NCBI GenBank assembly: GCA_021641225.1
Contig: JAJWXI010000034.1
Coordinates: 2,457-13,663 of the forward strand
Source of the DNA: Collinsella aerofaciens
GTDB taxonomy: Bacteria > Actinomycetota > Coriobacteriia > Coriobacteriales > Coriobacteriaceae
Reading direction: 5' to 3'
Length of the DNA stretch: 11,207 bases
Shown here: piece after piece, positions 1 through 6,818 of the stretch
How positions within the stretch are numbered: position 1 is the first letter of the stretch
How the letters are laid out: the number at the start of each line of letters is the position of its first letter
Program-made: the position numbers and the translations under genes
The notes under the pieces: generated by a model
What the model was told of the DNA's origin: nothing
Seen by the model: only the letters and a program-made list of their open reading frames with translations
Databases searched by the model: none

Positions 1-28
1 GCTTTTTTCTACGGTTAAAGGAGTATGT

Positions 29-1849
29 ATGTCCGTTGAGGTCATGAGGTCTGTGATTGAGGCTGCCGAGGGCCGTGTGCCCGTCGATGCGCTGTTTACC
101 AATGCGCAGATTGTCGACGTGTACGGCCAGCGCGTGGCGCCCGGCAGCGTTGCCGTCAAGGATGGTGTGATCGTCGGCGTGCTCTACGACGGCCGTGATG
201 ACGCTGCCGGCACCTACGAGGCGGCCGAGGTTATCGACTGCCAGGGCCGCTACATCGCCCCCGGCTTTATCGACGGACATCTGCATATCGAATCTTCGAA
301 CATTCGCCCTGCCGAGTATGCGCGCATGGCGGCGACGCGCGGCACCACCACTGCCATTGCCGACAGCCACGAGATCGCCAACGTGGCGGGGCTCGACGGC
401 CTGCGCTTTATGATCGAGGACGGCCGTCGCGCGCCCATTTCAATCAAGTACATGATGCCCTCGTGCGTGCCCGCGCTGCCCGATGAGCAGGCAGGCGCTG
501 TGATTACCGCCGCTGACATGCAGGCGTTTTTTGCCGAGCATCCGGGCGATGTCTTTGGCCTGGGCGAAATGATGAACCTGCCGGGCGTCTTTATGGCCGA
601 TTCCGAGACCTGCGCTCGTATCGACGCCGCTAACCAGACGCCGTCCAAGCAGGTCGACGGTCATGCGCCGCTCGTTGCGGGCAAAGACCTCAACGCCTAC
701 GCCGCAGTGGGCATTATCGCCGACCACGAGTCGACGATTCCCGAGGAGGCGCTCGACAAGCTGTCCCGCGGCATGTATGTGATGCTGCGCGAGGGTACGT
801 GCAGCCATGACCTGGCCAATCTGTCGCCGATGCTACTGGAAAACCCCGCCCGCGCCCGTCGATGCTGCTTTGCGACCGACGACCGCGCTCCCTCCGATGC
901 GCTTTCGACCGGCATGATCGACAATGCCTGTCGCGTGGCTATCGAGGCTGGCATTGACCCGGTCGTTGCCATCTCCATGGCGTCCCTGTCCACGGCCGAG
1001 GCATTTGGCCTGGACCATGGCTGCCGTGACCCGCACGAGCTGCGTGGCGCCATCGCTCCGGGCAAGCGTGCCGACCTGCTGGTGCTCAACGACCTGACCT
1101 TCGCCACGGCTCCGCATCGCGTATATGCCGCCGGTGCTCTGGTGGCGCAGGACGGCACCTTTGTGGGCGAGATCGCACCCGAGATGGCCGAGGTCGCGGC
1201 CCTTGCCGATGAGCTGCGCGCCTCCGTTAAGCTGCCGAAGCTTTCGCTCGACGTATTCGACTATGCCTTTAAGCCGGGCGAGGCCGTCATTGACGTGGTG
1301 CCGGGTAAGGCCATCACGGGCATGGCTCGCCCCGAGAGCGCCGAGGGCCTGCGCCGCATTATGCTGATCGAGCGCCATGGCCGTGGCGTATCGCTGCAGG
1401 CCGAGGGCGCCGATGGCGACGGCCCCGCTGGTCTGGGCCTGGTCGGCAAGCACATCGGCCGCGGCTGGGTGCGCGGCTTTACCATCACGGGCGGCGCTAT
1501 CGCCTCGACGATCGGCCATGACTCGCACAACGTGTGCGTGGTGGGCGACAACGCGGCCGATATGATGGCTGCCGTTGAGGCCGTGGGCCAGGGCGGTCAT
1601 GTGCTGGTGCGCGACGGCGAAGTCGTGGCACGCATTCCGCTGGCGCTCGGCGGCCTGATGAGCGATGGAACGGCTGAGGATGTCGCGGCGCAGCACGACG
1701 ACTTTATGGTCAAGGCGCGCGCCATGGGTATCGAGCCGCCGCTCGACCCCATCATGGGCATCATCTTCCTGCCCCTGCCGGTGATCCCGACGCTTCGCAT
1801 CCGCCCCGAGGGCATGTTCGACGTCACGACCTTCACCTACGCCGACTAG
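29..1849 (+). CDS. ade: Adenine deaminase (adenine to hypoxanthine)
   Basis: Cytosolic metal-dependent hydrolase of the amidohydrolase superfamily that deaminates adenine to hypoxanthine and ammonia in purine salvage. The 606-residue length fits the family (about 570-600). An N-terminal beta-sandwich part leads into the metal motif HLHIESS (H84, H86), then DSHE (H114), GLGEMMN (E180), DGHAP (H212), DHEST (H233, E234) and FATDDRAPSD (D284, D285), all of which are family hallmarks. The C-terminal third (from about residue 415) carries the GKHIGRGWV and IGHDSHNVCVVG segments typical of Ade rather than of other amidohydrolases. The start is fixed by AAAGGAG at 17-23, five bases before the ATG; the ATG at 25 runs into a stop after four codons. 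The TAG stop lies inside the first unit of a repeat array. No promoter is visible in the 28 bases upstream, so the gene may belong to an operon beginning outside the window. Confidence 0.95.
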   Translation: MSVEVMRSVIEAAEGRVPVDALFTNAQIVDVYGQRVAPGSVAVKDGVIVGVLYDGRDDAAGTYEAAEVIDCQGRYIAPGFIDGHLHIESSNIRPAEYARMAATRGTTTAIADSHEIANVAGLDGLRFMIEDGRRAPISIKYMMPSCVPALPDEQAGAVITAADMQAFFAEHPGDVFGLGEMMNLPGVFMADSETCARIDAANQTPSKQVDGHAPLVAGKDLNAYAAVGIIADHESTIPEEALDKLSRGMYVMLREGTCSHDLANLSPMLLENPARARRCCFATDDRAPSDALSTGMIDNACRVAIEAGIDPVVAISMASLSTAEAFGLDHGCRDPHELRGAIAPGKRADLLVLNDLTFATAPHRVYAAGALVAQDGTFVGEIAPEMAEVAALADELRASVKLPKLSLDVFDYAFKPGEAVIDVVPGKAITGMARPESAEGLRRIMLIERHGRGVSLQAEGADGDGPAGLGLVGKHIGRGWVRGFTITGGAIASTIGHDSHNVCVVGDNAADMMAAVEAVGQGGHVLVRDGEVVARIPLALGGLMSDGTAEDVAAQHDDFMVKARAMGIEPPLDPIMGIIFLPLPVIPTLRIRPEGMFDVTTFTYAD

Positions 1850-1894
1850 TCATTGGGGACGTTCTTAAACGACTAGCCGTTGGGGACACTCTTT
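1846..1894 (+). repeat. 27-nt GGGGAC repeat array A (about two units)
   Basis: Two tandem units start with CTAG: 1846-1872 (CTAGTCATTGGGGACGTTCT, then TAAACGA) and 1873-1894 (CTAGCCGTTGGGGACACTCT, truncated). The first unit differs at only one of 27 positions from the unit at 2961-2987 on the opposite strand. The TAG of the first CTAG is the stop codon of adenine deaminase. This is a non-coding intergenic repeat seen directly in the sequence; its function is unknown. Confidence 0.9.
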
Positions 1895-1920
1895 GGCGTG
1901 TCGCCTGACGCTGTGACCGT

Positions 1921-1957
1921 AGGACCTCTGGCGCGTGTGAGCTATTTGCTAGGTCCT
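1921..1957 (+). other. Inverted repeat between ade and the HAD gene
   Basis: AGGACCT at 1921-1927 and AGGTCCT at 1951-1957 are perfect complements flanking 23 bases, and a small GGCG/CGCC hairpin precedes them at 1895-1905. No T-run follows. It may be a weak terminator-like fold after ade or simply part of the intergenic region. Confidence 0.35.
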
Positions 1958-1985
1958 TGTAACGTTTACGTCCGCGGAGTCTTAT
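1957..1985 (+). promoter_or_regulatory. Candidate promoter of the plus-strand HAD gene
   Basis: TTGTAA (1957-1962) and TCTTAT (1980-1985) are separated by exactly 17 bases, and each matches four of six consensus positions. Transcription would start near 1991-1993, at the base of the leader hairpin. This is a weak motif call without experimental support. Confidence 0.35.
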
Positions 1986-1988
1986 CTG

Positions 1989-2055
1989 AGCTCCCTTTGG
2001 GTACGTTGGAATCGGATATACGTCCGATTCCATCAAGCCCGAAGGGAGCTTTTCT
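1989..2055 (+). promoter_or_regulatory. Leader stem-loop that buries the HAD ribosome binding site
   Basis: AGCTCCCTTTGGG (1989-2001) pairs with CCCGAAGGGAGCT (2038-2050) over 13 base pairs, with one G-U pair. Inside it is a second perfect 9-bp hairpin, GGAATCGGA (2008-2016) with TCCGATTCC (2023-2031). The 3' arm contains the Shine-Dalgarno sequence AAGGGAG (2042-2048) and is followed by TTTTCT directly before the ATG at 2056. The fold therefore resembles both an intrinsic terminator and a ribosome-binding-site mask. Whether it acts as terminator of ade read-through, attenuator or translational control is inference. Confidence 0.6.
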
Positions 2056-2850
2056 ATGTTTAAACTGATTGCATCCGATATGGACGGCACGCTGCTTGAC
2101 GAAAATGGCCAGGTGCCTCCCGAGACCTACGAACTGATTCTGGCGCTACGCGAGCATGGTGTGCATTTTGCTGCATCGTCAGGTCGCCGCTACGATCGCC
2201 TGTGCGAGTTCTTTGCGCCTGTTCGCGACAAGATGGACTTTGTCGCTGCTAACGGTGCCCAGGTCTACGCCGATGGCAAGATGGTGGACCGCGAGGTGTA
2301 TTCGCACCTGGCGATTCGAAAGCTCGCCCAGGCCGTCGCGACGTTTCCCAATCTGCATCTTGCGCTTTTTGACCGAACCAAGTCCTTCCTGCTCGATGAC
2401 GAGAGCAAGTTCGTGCGCGAGGTCGATAAGGACCTTCCCAATGCCGAGCGCATTTGGGAGCTGCCCGATCCCAGCGTAAATATCATCAAGGCGAGTATCT
2501 TTTGCGATGACGGTGCCGTTATGGACAGCGCCTACGTACTGCAGCGGGAACTTGGTCAGCTCTTCACTTTTGCGCCTTCGGGCAACGCGTGGATCGATGC
2601 CATGCAGCCCGGCGTGTCGAAGGCGTCGGGAATCGAGCAGCTCATGGAGCACTATGGTGTTGAGCGCGACGAGGTCATGGCGTTTGGCGACTCGATGAAC
2701 GACTATGAGATCATTCGCTTTGTCGGCACGGGCTGCGCGATGGAAAATGCACGTCCTGCGCTCAAAGCGGTCGCCGACCGCGTCGTGGGCTGCAACCGCG
2801 ATCACGCCGTCCAGCAAGAACTCCGCCACGTGCTGCAGAGCCTCGCCTGA
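2056..2850 (+). CDS. Cof-type HAD-IIB family phosphatase
   Basis: A 264-residue cytosolic haloacid dehalogenase-superfamily hydrolase of the Cof/YbiV class, which usually removes phosphate from sugar phosphates or related small molecules. All four HAD motifs are visible: DMDGT with nucleophile D8 and acid/base D10; SSGRR at residues 41-45; K189 in GVSKASG; and GDSMND (residues 211-216) for Mg2+ binding. The long segment between motifs II and III (about residues 80-185) is the C2-type cap, which identifies subfamily IIB. The start is the ATG following AAGGGAG by seven bases. The gene stands alone between two repeat arrays and converges with another HAD gene. The substrate cannot be read from the sequence. 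Its stop TGA is followed at once by a hairpin at 2852-2882. Confidence 0.92.
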   Translation: MFKLIASDMDGTLLDENGQVPPETYELILALREHGVHFAASSGRRYDRLCEFFAPVRDKMDFVAANGAQVYADGKMVDREVYSHLAIRKLAQAVATFPNLHLALFDRTKSFLLDDESKFVREVDKDLPNAERIWELPDPSVNIIKASIFCDDGAVMDSAYVLQRELGQLFTFAPSGNAWIDAMQPGVSKASGIEQLMEHYGVERDEVMAFGDSMNDYEIIRFVGTGCAMENARPALKAVADRVVGCNRDHAVQQELRHVLQSLA

Positions 2851-2851
2851 T

Positions 2852-2905
2852 CCGGCAGTTAGGGACGTTCCCTTTCTGCCGGCAGATGGGGACACTCCTT
2901 GCGGT
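2852..2905 (+). repeat. 27-nt repeat array C (CCGGCAG-type, two units)
   Basis: Two tandem 27-nt units begin at 2852 and 2879 with CCGGCAG and share the core GGGAC(G/A)(T/C)TCC with the CTAG-type units, at the same period. The first unit plus the start of the second folds into CCGGCAG/CTGCCGG (2852-2858 with 2876-2882) around AGGGA/TCCCT (2861-2865 with 2869-2873) and a 3-base loop. It begins two bases after the HAD stop codon. Confidence 0.75.
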
Positions 2906-2924
2906 TTTCGCGAAGAGTGTCCCC
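2888..2924. terminator. Candidate bidirectional terminator hairpin between convergent HAD genes
   Basis: GGGGACACTC (2888-2897) pairs perfectly with GAGTGTCCCC (2915-2924), with four more Watson-Crick pairs and one wobble inside and a GTTTT loop. It sits where a plus-facing repeat unit meets a minus-facing one, between two convergent genes. There is no long T-run on either side, so rho-independent termination is inferred from position and stem strength only. Confidence 0.45.
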
Positions 2925-2987
2925 AACGACTAGTCATTCAAGAGCGTCCCCAACGACTAGTCGTTTAAGAACGTCCCCGATGACTAG
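2907..2987 (-). repeat. 27-nt GGGGAC repeat array B (three units, inverted)
   Basis: Read on the minus strand, three consecutive 27-nt units start with CTAG at 2987, 2960 and 2933; the third diverges at its end. Unit 1 matches the first unit of array A at 26 of 27 positions. The unit junction AACGACTAGTCGTT (2952-2965) is a perfect 14-bp palindrome. The first CTAG supplies the TAG stop of the minus-strand HAD gene, mirroring the arrangement at ade. Confidence 0.9.
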
Positions 2988-3826
2988 GCGAGGGCGGCCA
3001 TGATGGTGCGGGCTACGCCGTCGTGGTCGTTGTCGTATTCGGTGATGGCGTCGGCGGCCTCGCGGTCCTCGGGCTCGGCGTTGATCATAGCCGTGCCGTG
3101 GCCCGCCGCCTGCAGCATGGGGATATCGTTGATGTTGTCGCCGAACGCCCAGGCGTCGGCGAGAGACTCGCCCAGGTGCTCGCATAGCCACGTGAGGGCC
3201 GTTCCCTTGGTGGCGCCCTCGCCCATGACCTCGATATTCATGGCGTACGAACGCGTGACTTCGATGCCGTCGAGCGTGTCGAGCGCCGCCGCGATGGCGT
3301 CGCGGTCTGCCGGGTCATGCCAGTACATGGCGATGCGCTCGAGCGTCTCGACCTCGTCGATCTTGCTGTCGACGTCGACGTCGATGGGCGTGCGCGTGCG
3401 CCTCAGCGATCCGGCGATGTGCGGGTCGCCGCCGCAGAACTCGTCCAGGCGCTCGTAGAGCGAGCGGGGGAGAAAGCACTTGCCGTCGGCGAAAATGTCG
3501 AAGGTGACGTCGTGGCCGGCGGCAATGCGATGAATGCGGTGGGCCATGCAGCGATCGAGCGGACGGCTCAGGATGCACGTGGCGCGCGAGGCATCGGTGG
3601 GCACATCGTCATCGAGCTGCCAGACGCTGGCGCCGTTGGCACAGACCGCGTAGTGCACGGCGGGGTGGGCGAGGATCGGCTCAAAGACGCCCGACAGCGG
3701 ACGGCCCGTGCAAGGGACAAACTCAATGCCGCGACGTGCGAGCTCGTCGAGCATCGCCCAGGTGGCGTCGCTCATCTGCTTATCGCTCGTCAGCAGCGTT
3801 CCATCCATATCGGAAAACACGATCAT
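2984..3826 (-). CDS. Cof-type HAD-IIB family phosphatase
   Basis: A 280-residue cytosolic HAD-superfamily hydrolase. Motif I is FSDMDGTLL (nucleophile D6, acid/base D8), motif II is CTGRP (T40), motif III lysine is K207 in GATKGTA, and motif IV is FGDNINDIPML (G229-D230, D234). The cap domain lies between about residues 80 and 200, as expected for the IIB class of sugar- or nucleotide-phosphate phosphatases. The start ATG has GGAAAGGA nine bases upstream. It is downstream of citrate synthase but separated from it by a terminator, so it is expressed either by read-through or from an unseen promoter in the gap of under 90 bases. It shares motifs with the convergent HAD gene but little else by eye, so the two do not look like a recent duplication. 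The substrate is unknown. Confidence 0.92.
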   Translation of the reverse strand: MIVFSDMDGTLLTSDKQMSDATWAMLDELARRGIEFVPCTGRPLSGVFEPILAHPAVHYAVCANGASVWQLDDDVPTDASRATCILSRPLDRCMAHRIHRIAAGHDVTFDIFADGKCFLPRSLYERLDEFCGGDPHIAGSLRRTRTPIDVDVDSKIDEVETLERIAMYWHDPADRDAIAAALDTLDGIEVTRSYAMNIEVMGEGATKGTALTWLCEHLGESLADAWAFGDNINDIPMLQAAGHGTAMINAEPEDREAADAITEYDNDHDGVARTIMAALA

Positions 3827-3852
3827 CTGATGTGGTCCTTTCCAAGAGACAT

Positions 3853-3890
3853 AAAAAGCGTGGCCGAGGGCTTGGGACCCTGGCCACGCT
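3853..3890 (-). terminator. Intrinsic terminator of the citrate synthase transcript
   Basis: On the minus strand AGCGTGGCC (3890-3882) pairs perfectly with GGCCACGCT (3865-3857), with an inner AGGG/CCCT helix. It is followed by five T residues at the base (3857-3853). It lies 24 bases past the citrate synthase stop and upstream of the HAD gene start. Confidence 0.85.
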
Positions 3891-3913
3891 CTGGATCTAT
3901 AACGGTCCGCGTC

Positions 3914-5332
3914 CTAGCGGTCGGCGAGCGGCTTGTACTCCAGCGGCTCGATCACCGGACGATAAGCCGGGCGGATGATGCGGTGCGCGCAGAAGAGCTC
4001 TTCCATGCGGTGCGCCGACCAGCCCGCCATGCGCGCGACGGCGAACAGCGGCGTAAAGAGCGTCTCGGGCACGCCGAGCATCTTGTAGATAAAGCCCGTG
4101 TACAGGTCGATGTTGGCGCAGATGGGCTTGGTCATGCCGTGGTCGCGCATGACCTGCGGGGCCAGGCGCTCGATGCGCTCGATGAGCGCGAACTCCTCGC
4201 CCAGGTCCTTCTTGGCTGCCAGCGTGCGCGCGTAATGGCGGCAAACCTCGGCACGCGGGTCGCTCAGCGTGTAGACGGCGTGGCCCATGCCGTAGATAAG
4301 CCCCGTGCCGTCGAAGGCCTGCTTGTCGAGGATCTTGCCCAGGTAGGCTGCGACCTCGTCCTCGTTTTCCCAGTTGGAAACATGCGCACGGATGTCCTCG
4401 TGCATCGACACGACCTTGGCGTTGGCGCCGCCGTGGCGCGGGCCCTTGAGCGAGCCGATAGCCGCGGCGTAGGCGGAGTACGGGTCGGTAGCCGAAGAGG
4501 ACAGCACGCGGCAGGCGAAGGTGGAGTTGTTGCCGCCGCCGTGTTCGGCGTGCAGCATGAGCATCACATCGAGCAGCATGGCTTCGTCGTGAGTGAACGC
4601 CATGCCGCCGCGGAGGACCTGCAGGATGGTCTCGGCGGTGGAAAGGCCGGGCGTCGGGTGCGGCACGTGCACCTCTGAGCCGCGACGCTTGGCGACTGAT
4701 GCCATATGCGCGAATGCGGCGATGCGGGGGAGACGGGCGAGCATGGAGATGGCGACGTCGATCTCGTGCTCGGGCGTAATCACGTCGGGCTCGGCGTCGA
4801 AGGCGTAGAGCAGCAACACGGCGCGCTGGAGTACGTTCATGATGCTCGCCGACACCGTGGTCATGGGGAACTCTTTGACGTACTCGTCGCTCAGATGCCT
4901 AAAGGCACCCAGACGCTCGCAAAAACCGTCGAGCTCCTCTTTGTTGGGCAGCGAACCCGTGATGAGCAGGTAGGCGACCTCTTCGTAGCCGTAACGATTC
5001 TCGGCCTGGGCGTTGTTGACCAGATCCTCGATGTTGTAGCCGCGCAGCGTGAGCTTGCCCTGGTCGGGCACGACCTTGCCGTCGACCTTGTTGTAGCCGT
5101 GCACGTCCGAGATGCGGGTAAGGCCCGCGACCACGCCCGATCCGTCGGCATTGCGAAGACCGCGCTTAACATTGTGCTCGACAAACAGGCCCTCGTCATA
5201 AGGATCGGTCGGAAGGCCATGATAGAGGTTTTCGCTCTCGGGCGAAATTTGACGGCTCGCCTCGTAATCCAGAACCAGACGGCTCAGGTGGTCATCGAAG
5301 CGGTAGTAGATTTTCTTGGCGTCGTAGGCCAT
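3914..5332 (-). CDS. gltA: Citrate synthase
   Basis: Condenses oxaloacetate with acetyl-CoA to citrate, the entry step of the TCA cycle or of a partial oxidative branch leading to 2-oxoglutarate and glutamate; cytosolic. The catalytic triad is present: H264 in LHAEHGGGNNSTF, H351 in GMGHAVYTLSDPRA and D409 in NIDLYTG. The conserved GPRHGGANAKV segment is at residues 298-307. At 472 residues it is longer than typical E. coli-type enzymes (about 430), with an N-terminal extension of about 60 residues, as in the citrate/2-methylcitrate synthases of anaerobic Gram-positives. A methylcitrate role therefore cannot be excluded. The start is fixed by GAGAGGAG five bases before the ATG. It lies 77 bases downstream of the ACT-domain gene on the same strand and is followed by a strong terminator. 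Confidence 0.93.
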   Translation of the reverse strand: MAYDAKKIYYRFDDHLSRLVLDYEASRQISPESENLYHGLPTDPYDEGLFVEHNVKRGLRNADGSGVVAGLTRISDVHGYNKVDGKVVPDQGKLTLRGYNIEDLVNNAQAENRYGYEEVAYLLITGSLPNKEELDGFCERLGAFRHLSDEYVKEFPMTTVSASIMNVLQRAVLLLYAFDAEPDVITPEHEIDVAISMLARLPRIAAFAHMASVAKRRGSEVHVPHPTPGLSTAETILQVLRGGMAFTHDEAMLLDVMLMLHAEHGGGNNSTFACRVLSSSATDPYSAYAAAIGSLKGPRHGGANAKVVSMHEDIRAHVSNWENEDEVAAYLGKILDKQAFDGTGLIYGMGHAVYTLSDPRAEVCRHYARTLAAKKDLGEEFALIERIERLAPQVMRDHGMTKPICANIDLYTGFIYKMLGVPETLFTPLFAVARMAGWSAHRMEELFCAHRIIRPAYRPVIEPLEYKPLADR

Positions 5333-5356
5333 GCGCGCTCCTCTCTGTGCCGTGTC

Positions 5357-5395
5357 GGGACGGCGCGCTTAGGCGCAGACGCGCCAGCCTGTCCC
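5357..5395 (-). other. Hairpin between the ACT gene and citrate synthase
   Basis: GGCGCG (5362-5367) pairs with CGCGCC (5380-5385), extended past a 5-base bulge by GGGAC (5357-5361) with GTCCC (5391-5395). There is no T-run, so it is more likely a processing or attenuation structure, or a repeat remnant, than a terminator. Confidence in any function is low. Confidence 0.35.
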
Positions 5396-5409
5396 CGGGC
5401 GGCAGCTCG

Positions 5410-5697
5410 CTACAGGCGGTACATAAAGTTAAAGACATCCTCGCGCTGGATGGACACATTGACGCCCGAAAGCTCGCCGGCCTCGGCAAGCGCCTTCTGG
5501 AGTTCGGCGAAGTCGAGCTTGGACTCTGCGGTGTCGGCCAGCATGGTCATGGTGAAGATGTCCTCGATAATGGACTGCGTAATGTCGCGGATGTCGACGT
5601 TGGCCTCGCCCAGAACACGGGTGACGCCGGCGACGATGCCGGGGCGGTTCTTGCCAAGGACGGTGATGACGATACGGGAGGACGAGATCTCGGCCAT
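5410..5697 (-). CDS. ACT domain-containing protein, UPF0237 type
   Basis: A 95-residue cytosolic protein consisting of one ACT-like fold: IVITVLGKNRPGIVAGVTRV at residues 9-28 is the first strand-loop-helix with the ligand-type glycine, followed by the second strand region NVDIRDITQSI. The ending QREDVFNFMYRL matches the C-terminus typical of the UPF0237 family. ACT domains usually bind amino acids and regulate enzymes, but the ligand here is unknown. The start is the ATG at 5697, seven bases after GAAAGG. The open frame continues upstream to 5817, but that extension is low-complexity, lacks a ribosome binding site and would make the protein atypically long. In many bacteria this family sits beside a UPF0210/DUF711 gene; here the downstream neighbour is citrate synthase. 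Confidence 0.88.
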   Translation of the reverse strand: MAEISSSRIVITVLGKNRPGIVAGVTRVLGEANVDIRDITQSIIEDIFTMTMLADTAESKLDFAELQKALAEAGELSGVNVSIQREDVFNFMYRL

Positions 5698-5742
5698 GGG
5701 AAACCCTTTCGCGTGTTGGCGGCGCGCGGGGCGCTCCGCTGC

Positions 5743-5765
5743 GGTACAGTGGTCATCATTGTACC
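5743..5765 (-). promoter_or_regulatory. Candidate promoter and operator of the ACT gene
   Basis: On the minus strand TACAAT (5763-5758) matches the -10 consensus at five of six positions, but no good -35 element is seen. The same stretch carries a perfect inverted repeat, GGTACA (5743-5748) and TGTACC (5760-5765), that overlaps the -10 box and could bind a regulator. This is a motif-only call. Confidence 0.3.
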
Positions 5766-5892
5766 TGTCTGGCGCCAAAAGGGGTGTGCTTGCTGCGGCG
5801 TTACACGTCTGCAACATGAGCGTAAGGGGGAAGGCCGTACGGGGAAGAGCCGTCTGGCGCGTGTCCGGCTCGTGTTGGGTTGATTTCCGATC

Positions 5893-5955
5893 TCAGCCGA
5901 ACACATTGAGCGGACAGGCCGTTCCCGCAGTCAGCCGAACGCCTCCGACGGCTGA
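5893..5955. repeat. TCAGCCGAAC direct repeat with inverted copy near the integrase remnant
   Basis: TCAGCCGAAC occurs at 5893-5902 and again at 5931-5940 (38 bases apart, start to start). CGGCTGA at 5949-5955 is the reverse complement of its first seven bases. Such groups of short repeats close to a tyrosine recombinase gene can be arm-type binding sites or att remnants; that interpretation is inference. Confidence 0.4.
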
Positions 5956-5992
5956 TTCCGAACTGGAAGCGGAGGGCATCCCCGCCCTTCGG

Positions 5993-6036
5993 TAGGGGAT
6001 ACCGCTCCGCGGCGCATGCCGCGGGCGGCGCCCCTA
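5993..6036 (-). terminator. Large hairpin downstream of the integrase remnant
   Basis: Nested complementary segments: TAGGGG (5993-5998) with CCCCTA (6031-6036), CCGC (6002-6005) with GCGG (6025-6028), and CCGCGGC (6007-6013) with GCCGCGG (6018-6024) around a GCAT loop. It lies about 60 bases past the integrase stop. There is no T-run, so the terminator role is only suggested by position. Confidence 0.35.
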
Positions 6037-6092
6037 TCGGACCACCGTGACCTCAGTTGGGATGGGCCCAGCACTGCCGCGTACTCGGTGAG

Positions 6093-6818
6093 CTAGAGCC
6101 AACTGTTCGTCTTCACGTCGCGTATGGCGATATTTCGGTCGTCCGGCTCGGTGATGCCGTAGCCGAACGCCTGGAGCGTCTCGATGGACTCCTGGATCCT
6201 CTGTTGGAACATGGGACCCGGATCGACCCTCGGCCCGAGGTGCCCGCGCCAAAGGCACGGCGTGGCGCGCAGCATGTTATGGATTTTGGAGATGGGCTCG
6301 ATGTCGGCGTAGGCGTTGAGCGTCGCCATGGCGTCCTTGTGGCCGAGGATCGATTGGAGCGCCTTGATATCGCCGCCTTGGCGGATCCACTGCGTTGCGA
6401 ACGTGTGGCGAAGGCCGTGGAACGTGGTCAGCTCGTCGTTGGTGCCCATGAGGCCGTTGGTCTCCGAGAACGTCTTGAATGCCCTGCGGATATAGCTTGT
6501 CGTCGCGAAGGTCGCGCCCGGCTCCGACAGGATGTAGCAGTCCCCGATCTCGACCGCCCCGGTAAGGCCGCGCAAGCGCAGCTTTCCGCAGTCGATCTCG
6601 TGGGTCTCCTTCAGGAAGGGGAGTAGGTCGACCGGGTCGATGGGGATACCCCTGGCGTCATGGGTCTTGGTGTCCTTGATGAACGAACCCATTCCCTTCG
6701 CGTACGCCACCGAGTGTCTGATCGAGATCAGGCCCGTCTCGAAATCCACATCGCACCACCGAAGGCCGCAGACCTCGCCGATTCGCATCCCCGTGTGCAG
6801 GGCGAGTACGACCGCCCT
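6093..6818 (-). pseudogene. Tyrosine recombinase (phage-type integrase), N-terminally truncated
   Basis: Only the catalytic domain of a site-specific tyrosine recombinase remains (about 240 residues instead of the usual 350-420). The reading frame is integrase-like from directly after the TAG of the XRE gene: RAVVLALHTG continues into MRIGEVCGLRW (catalytic Arg I). The beta-hairpin lysine region is KDTKTHDARGIPI, box II is HGLRHTFAT (His and Arg), then LGHKDAMATLNAY contains the third-position His and the Tyr nucleophile. The arm-binding and core-binding domains are absent. The first internal ATG (6788) has no properly spaced ribosome binding site. All catalytic residues look intact, so the loss seems to come from a deletion or recombination joining the catalytic domain to the XRE gene, not from gradual decay. 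It marks the region as a former mobile element. Stop TAG is at 6093-6095. Confidence 0.8.

Larger units (their letters stand above)
5698..6092. other. Gene-free boundary region between chromosome and accessory segment
   Basis: No credible gene is seen in these 395 bases: open frames here lack start sites with ribosome binding sites and are extensions of frames antisense to real genes. It holds the ACT promoter region, the direct repeat TCAGCCGAAC at 5893-5902 and 5931-5940 with an inverted partial copy at 5949-5955, and a large hairpin at 5993-6036. No tRNA gene was found. It is the likely position of one end of the integrated element, but the exact end is not visible. Confidence 0.5.

Noticed and set aside
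833..1696. Minus-strand open frame of 287 codons opposite adenine deaminase
   Set aside because: Antisense to a gene with all expected metal-binding motifs; no ribosome binding site.
2907..2987. CRISPR-like array
   Set aside because: The 27-nt units abut directly without spacers, only two or three copies exist and no cas gene is near.
3317..4678. Long plus-strand open frame (453 codons) opposite citrate synthase and the HAD gene
   Set aside because: It is antisense to two genes with complete catalytic motifs; the frame is open because of high GC at third positions, and no ribosome binding site or family motif is seen.
5698..5817. N-terminal extension of the ACT protein to 135 residues
   Set aside because: The shorter start has a good ribosome binding site and matches the family length; the extension covers the predicted promoter.
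4706..5995. Long plus-strand open frame (429 codons) over the citrate synthase start and ACT gene
   Set aside because: Antisense to well-supported genes; low-complexity translation rich in Val, Ala, Gly and Asp without domains.
5900..6092. tRNA gene as integration target
   Set aside because: Although several stems are present, no cloverleaf with anticodon and T-arm consensus could be found.
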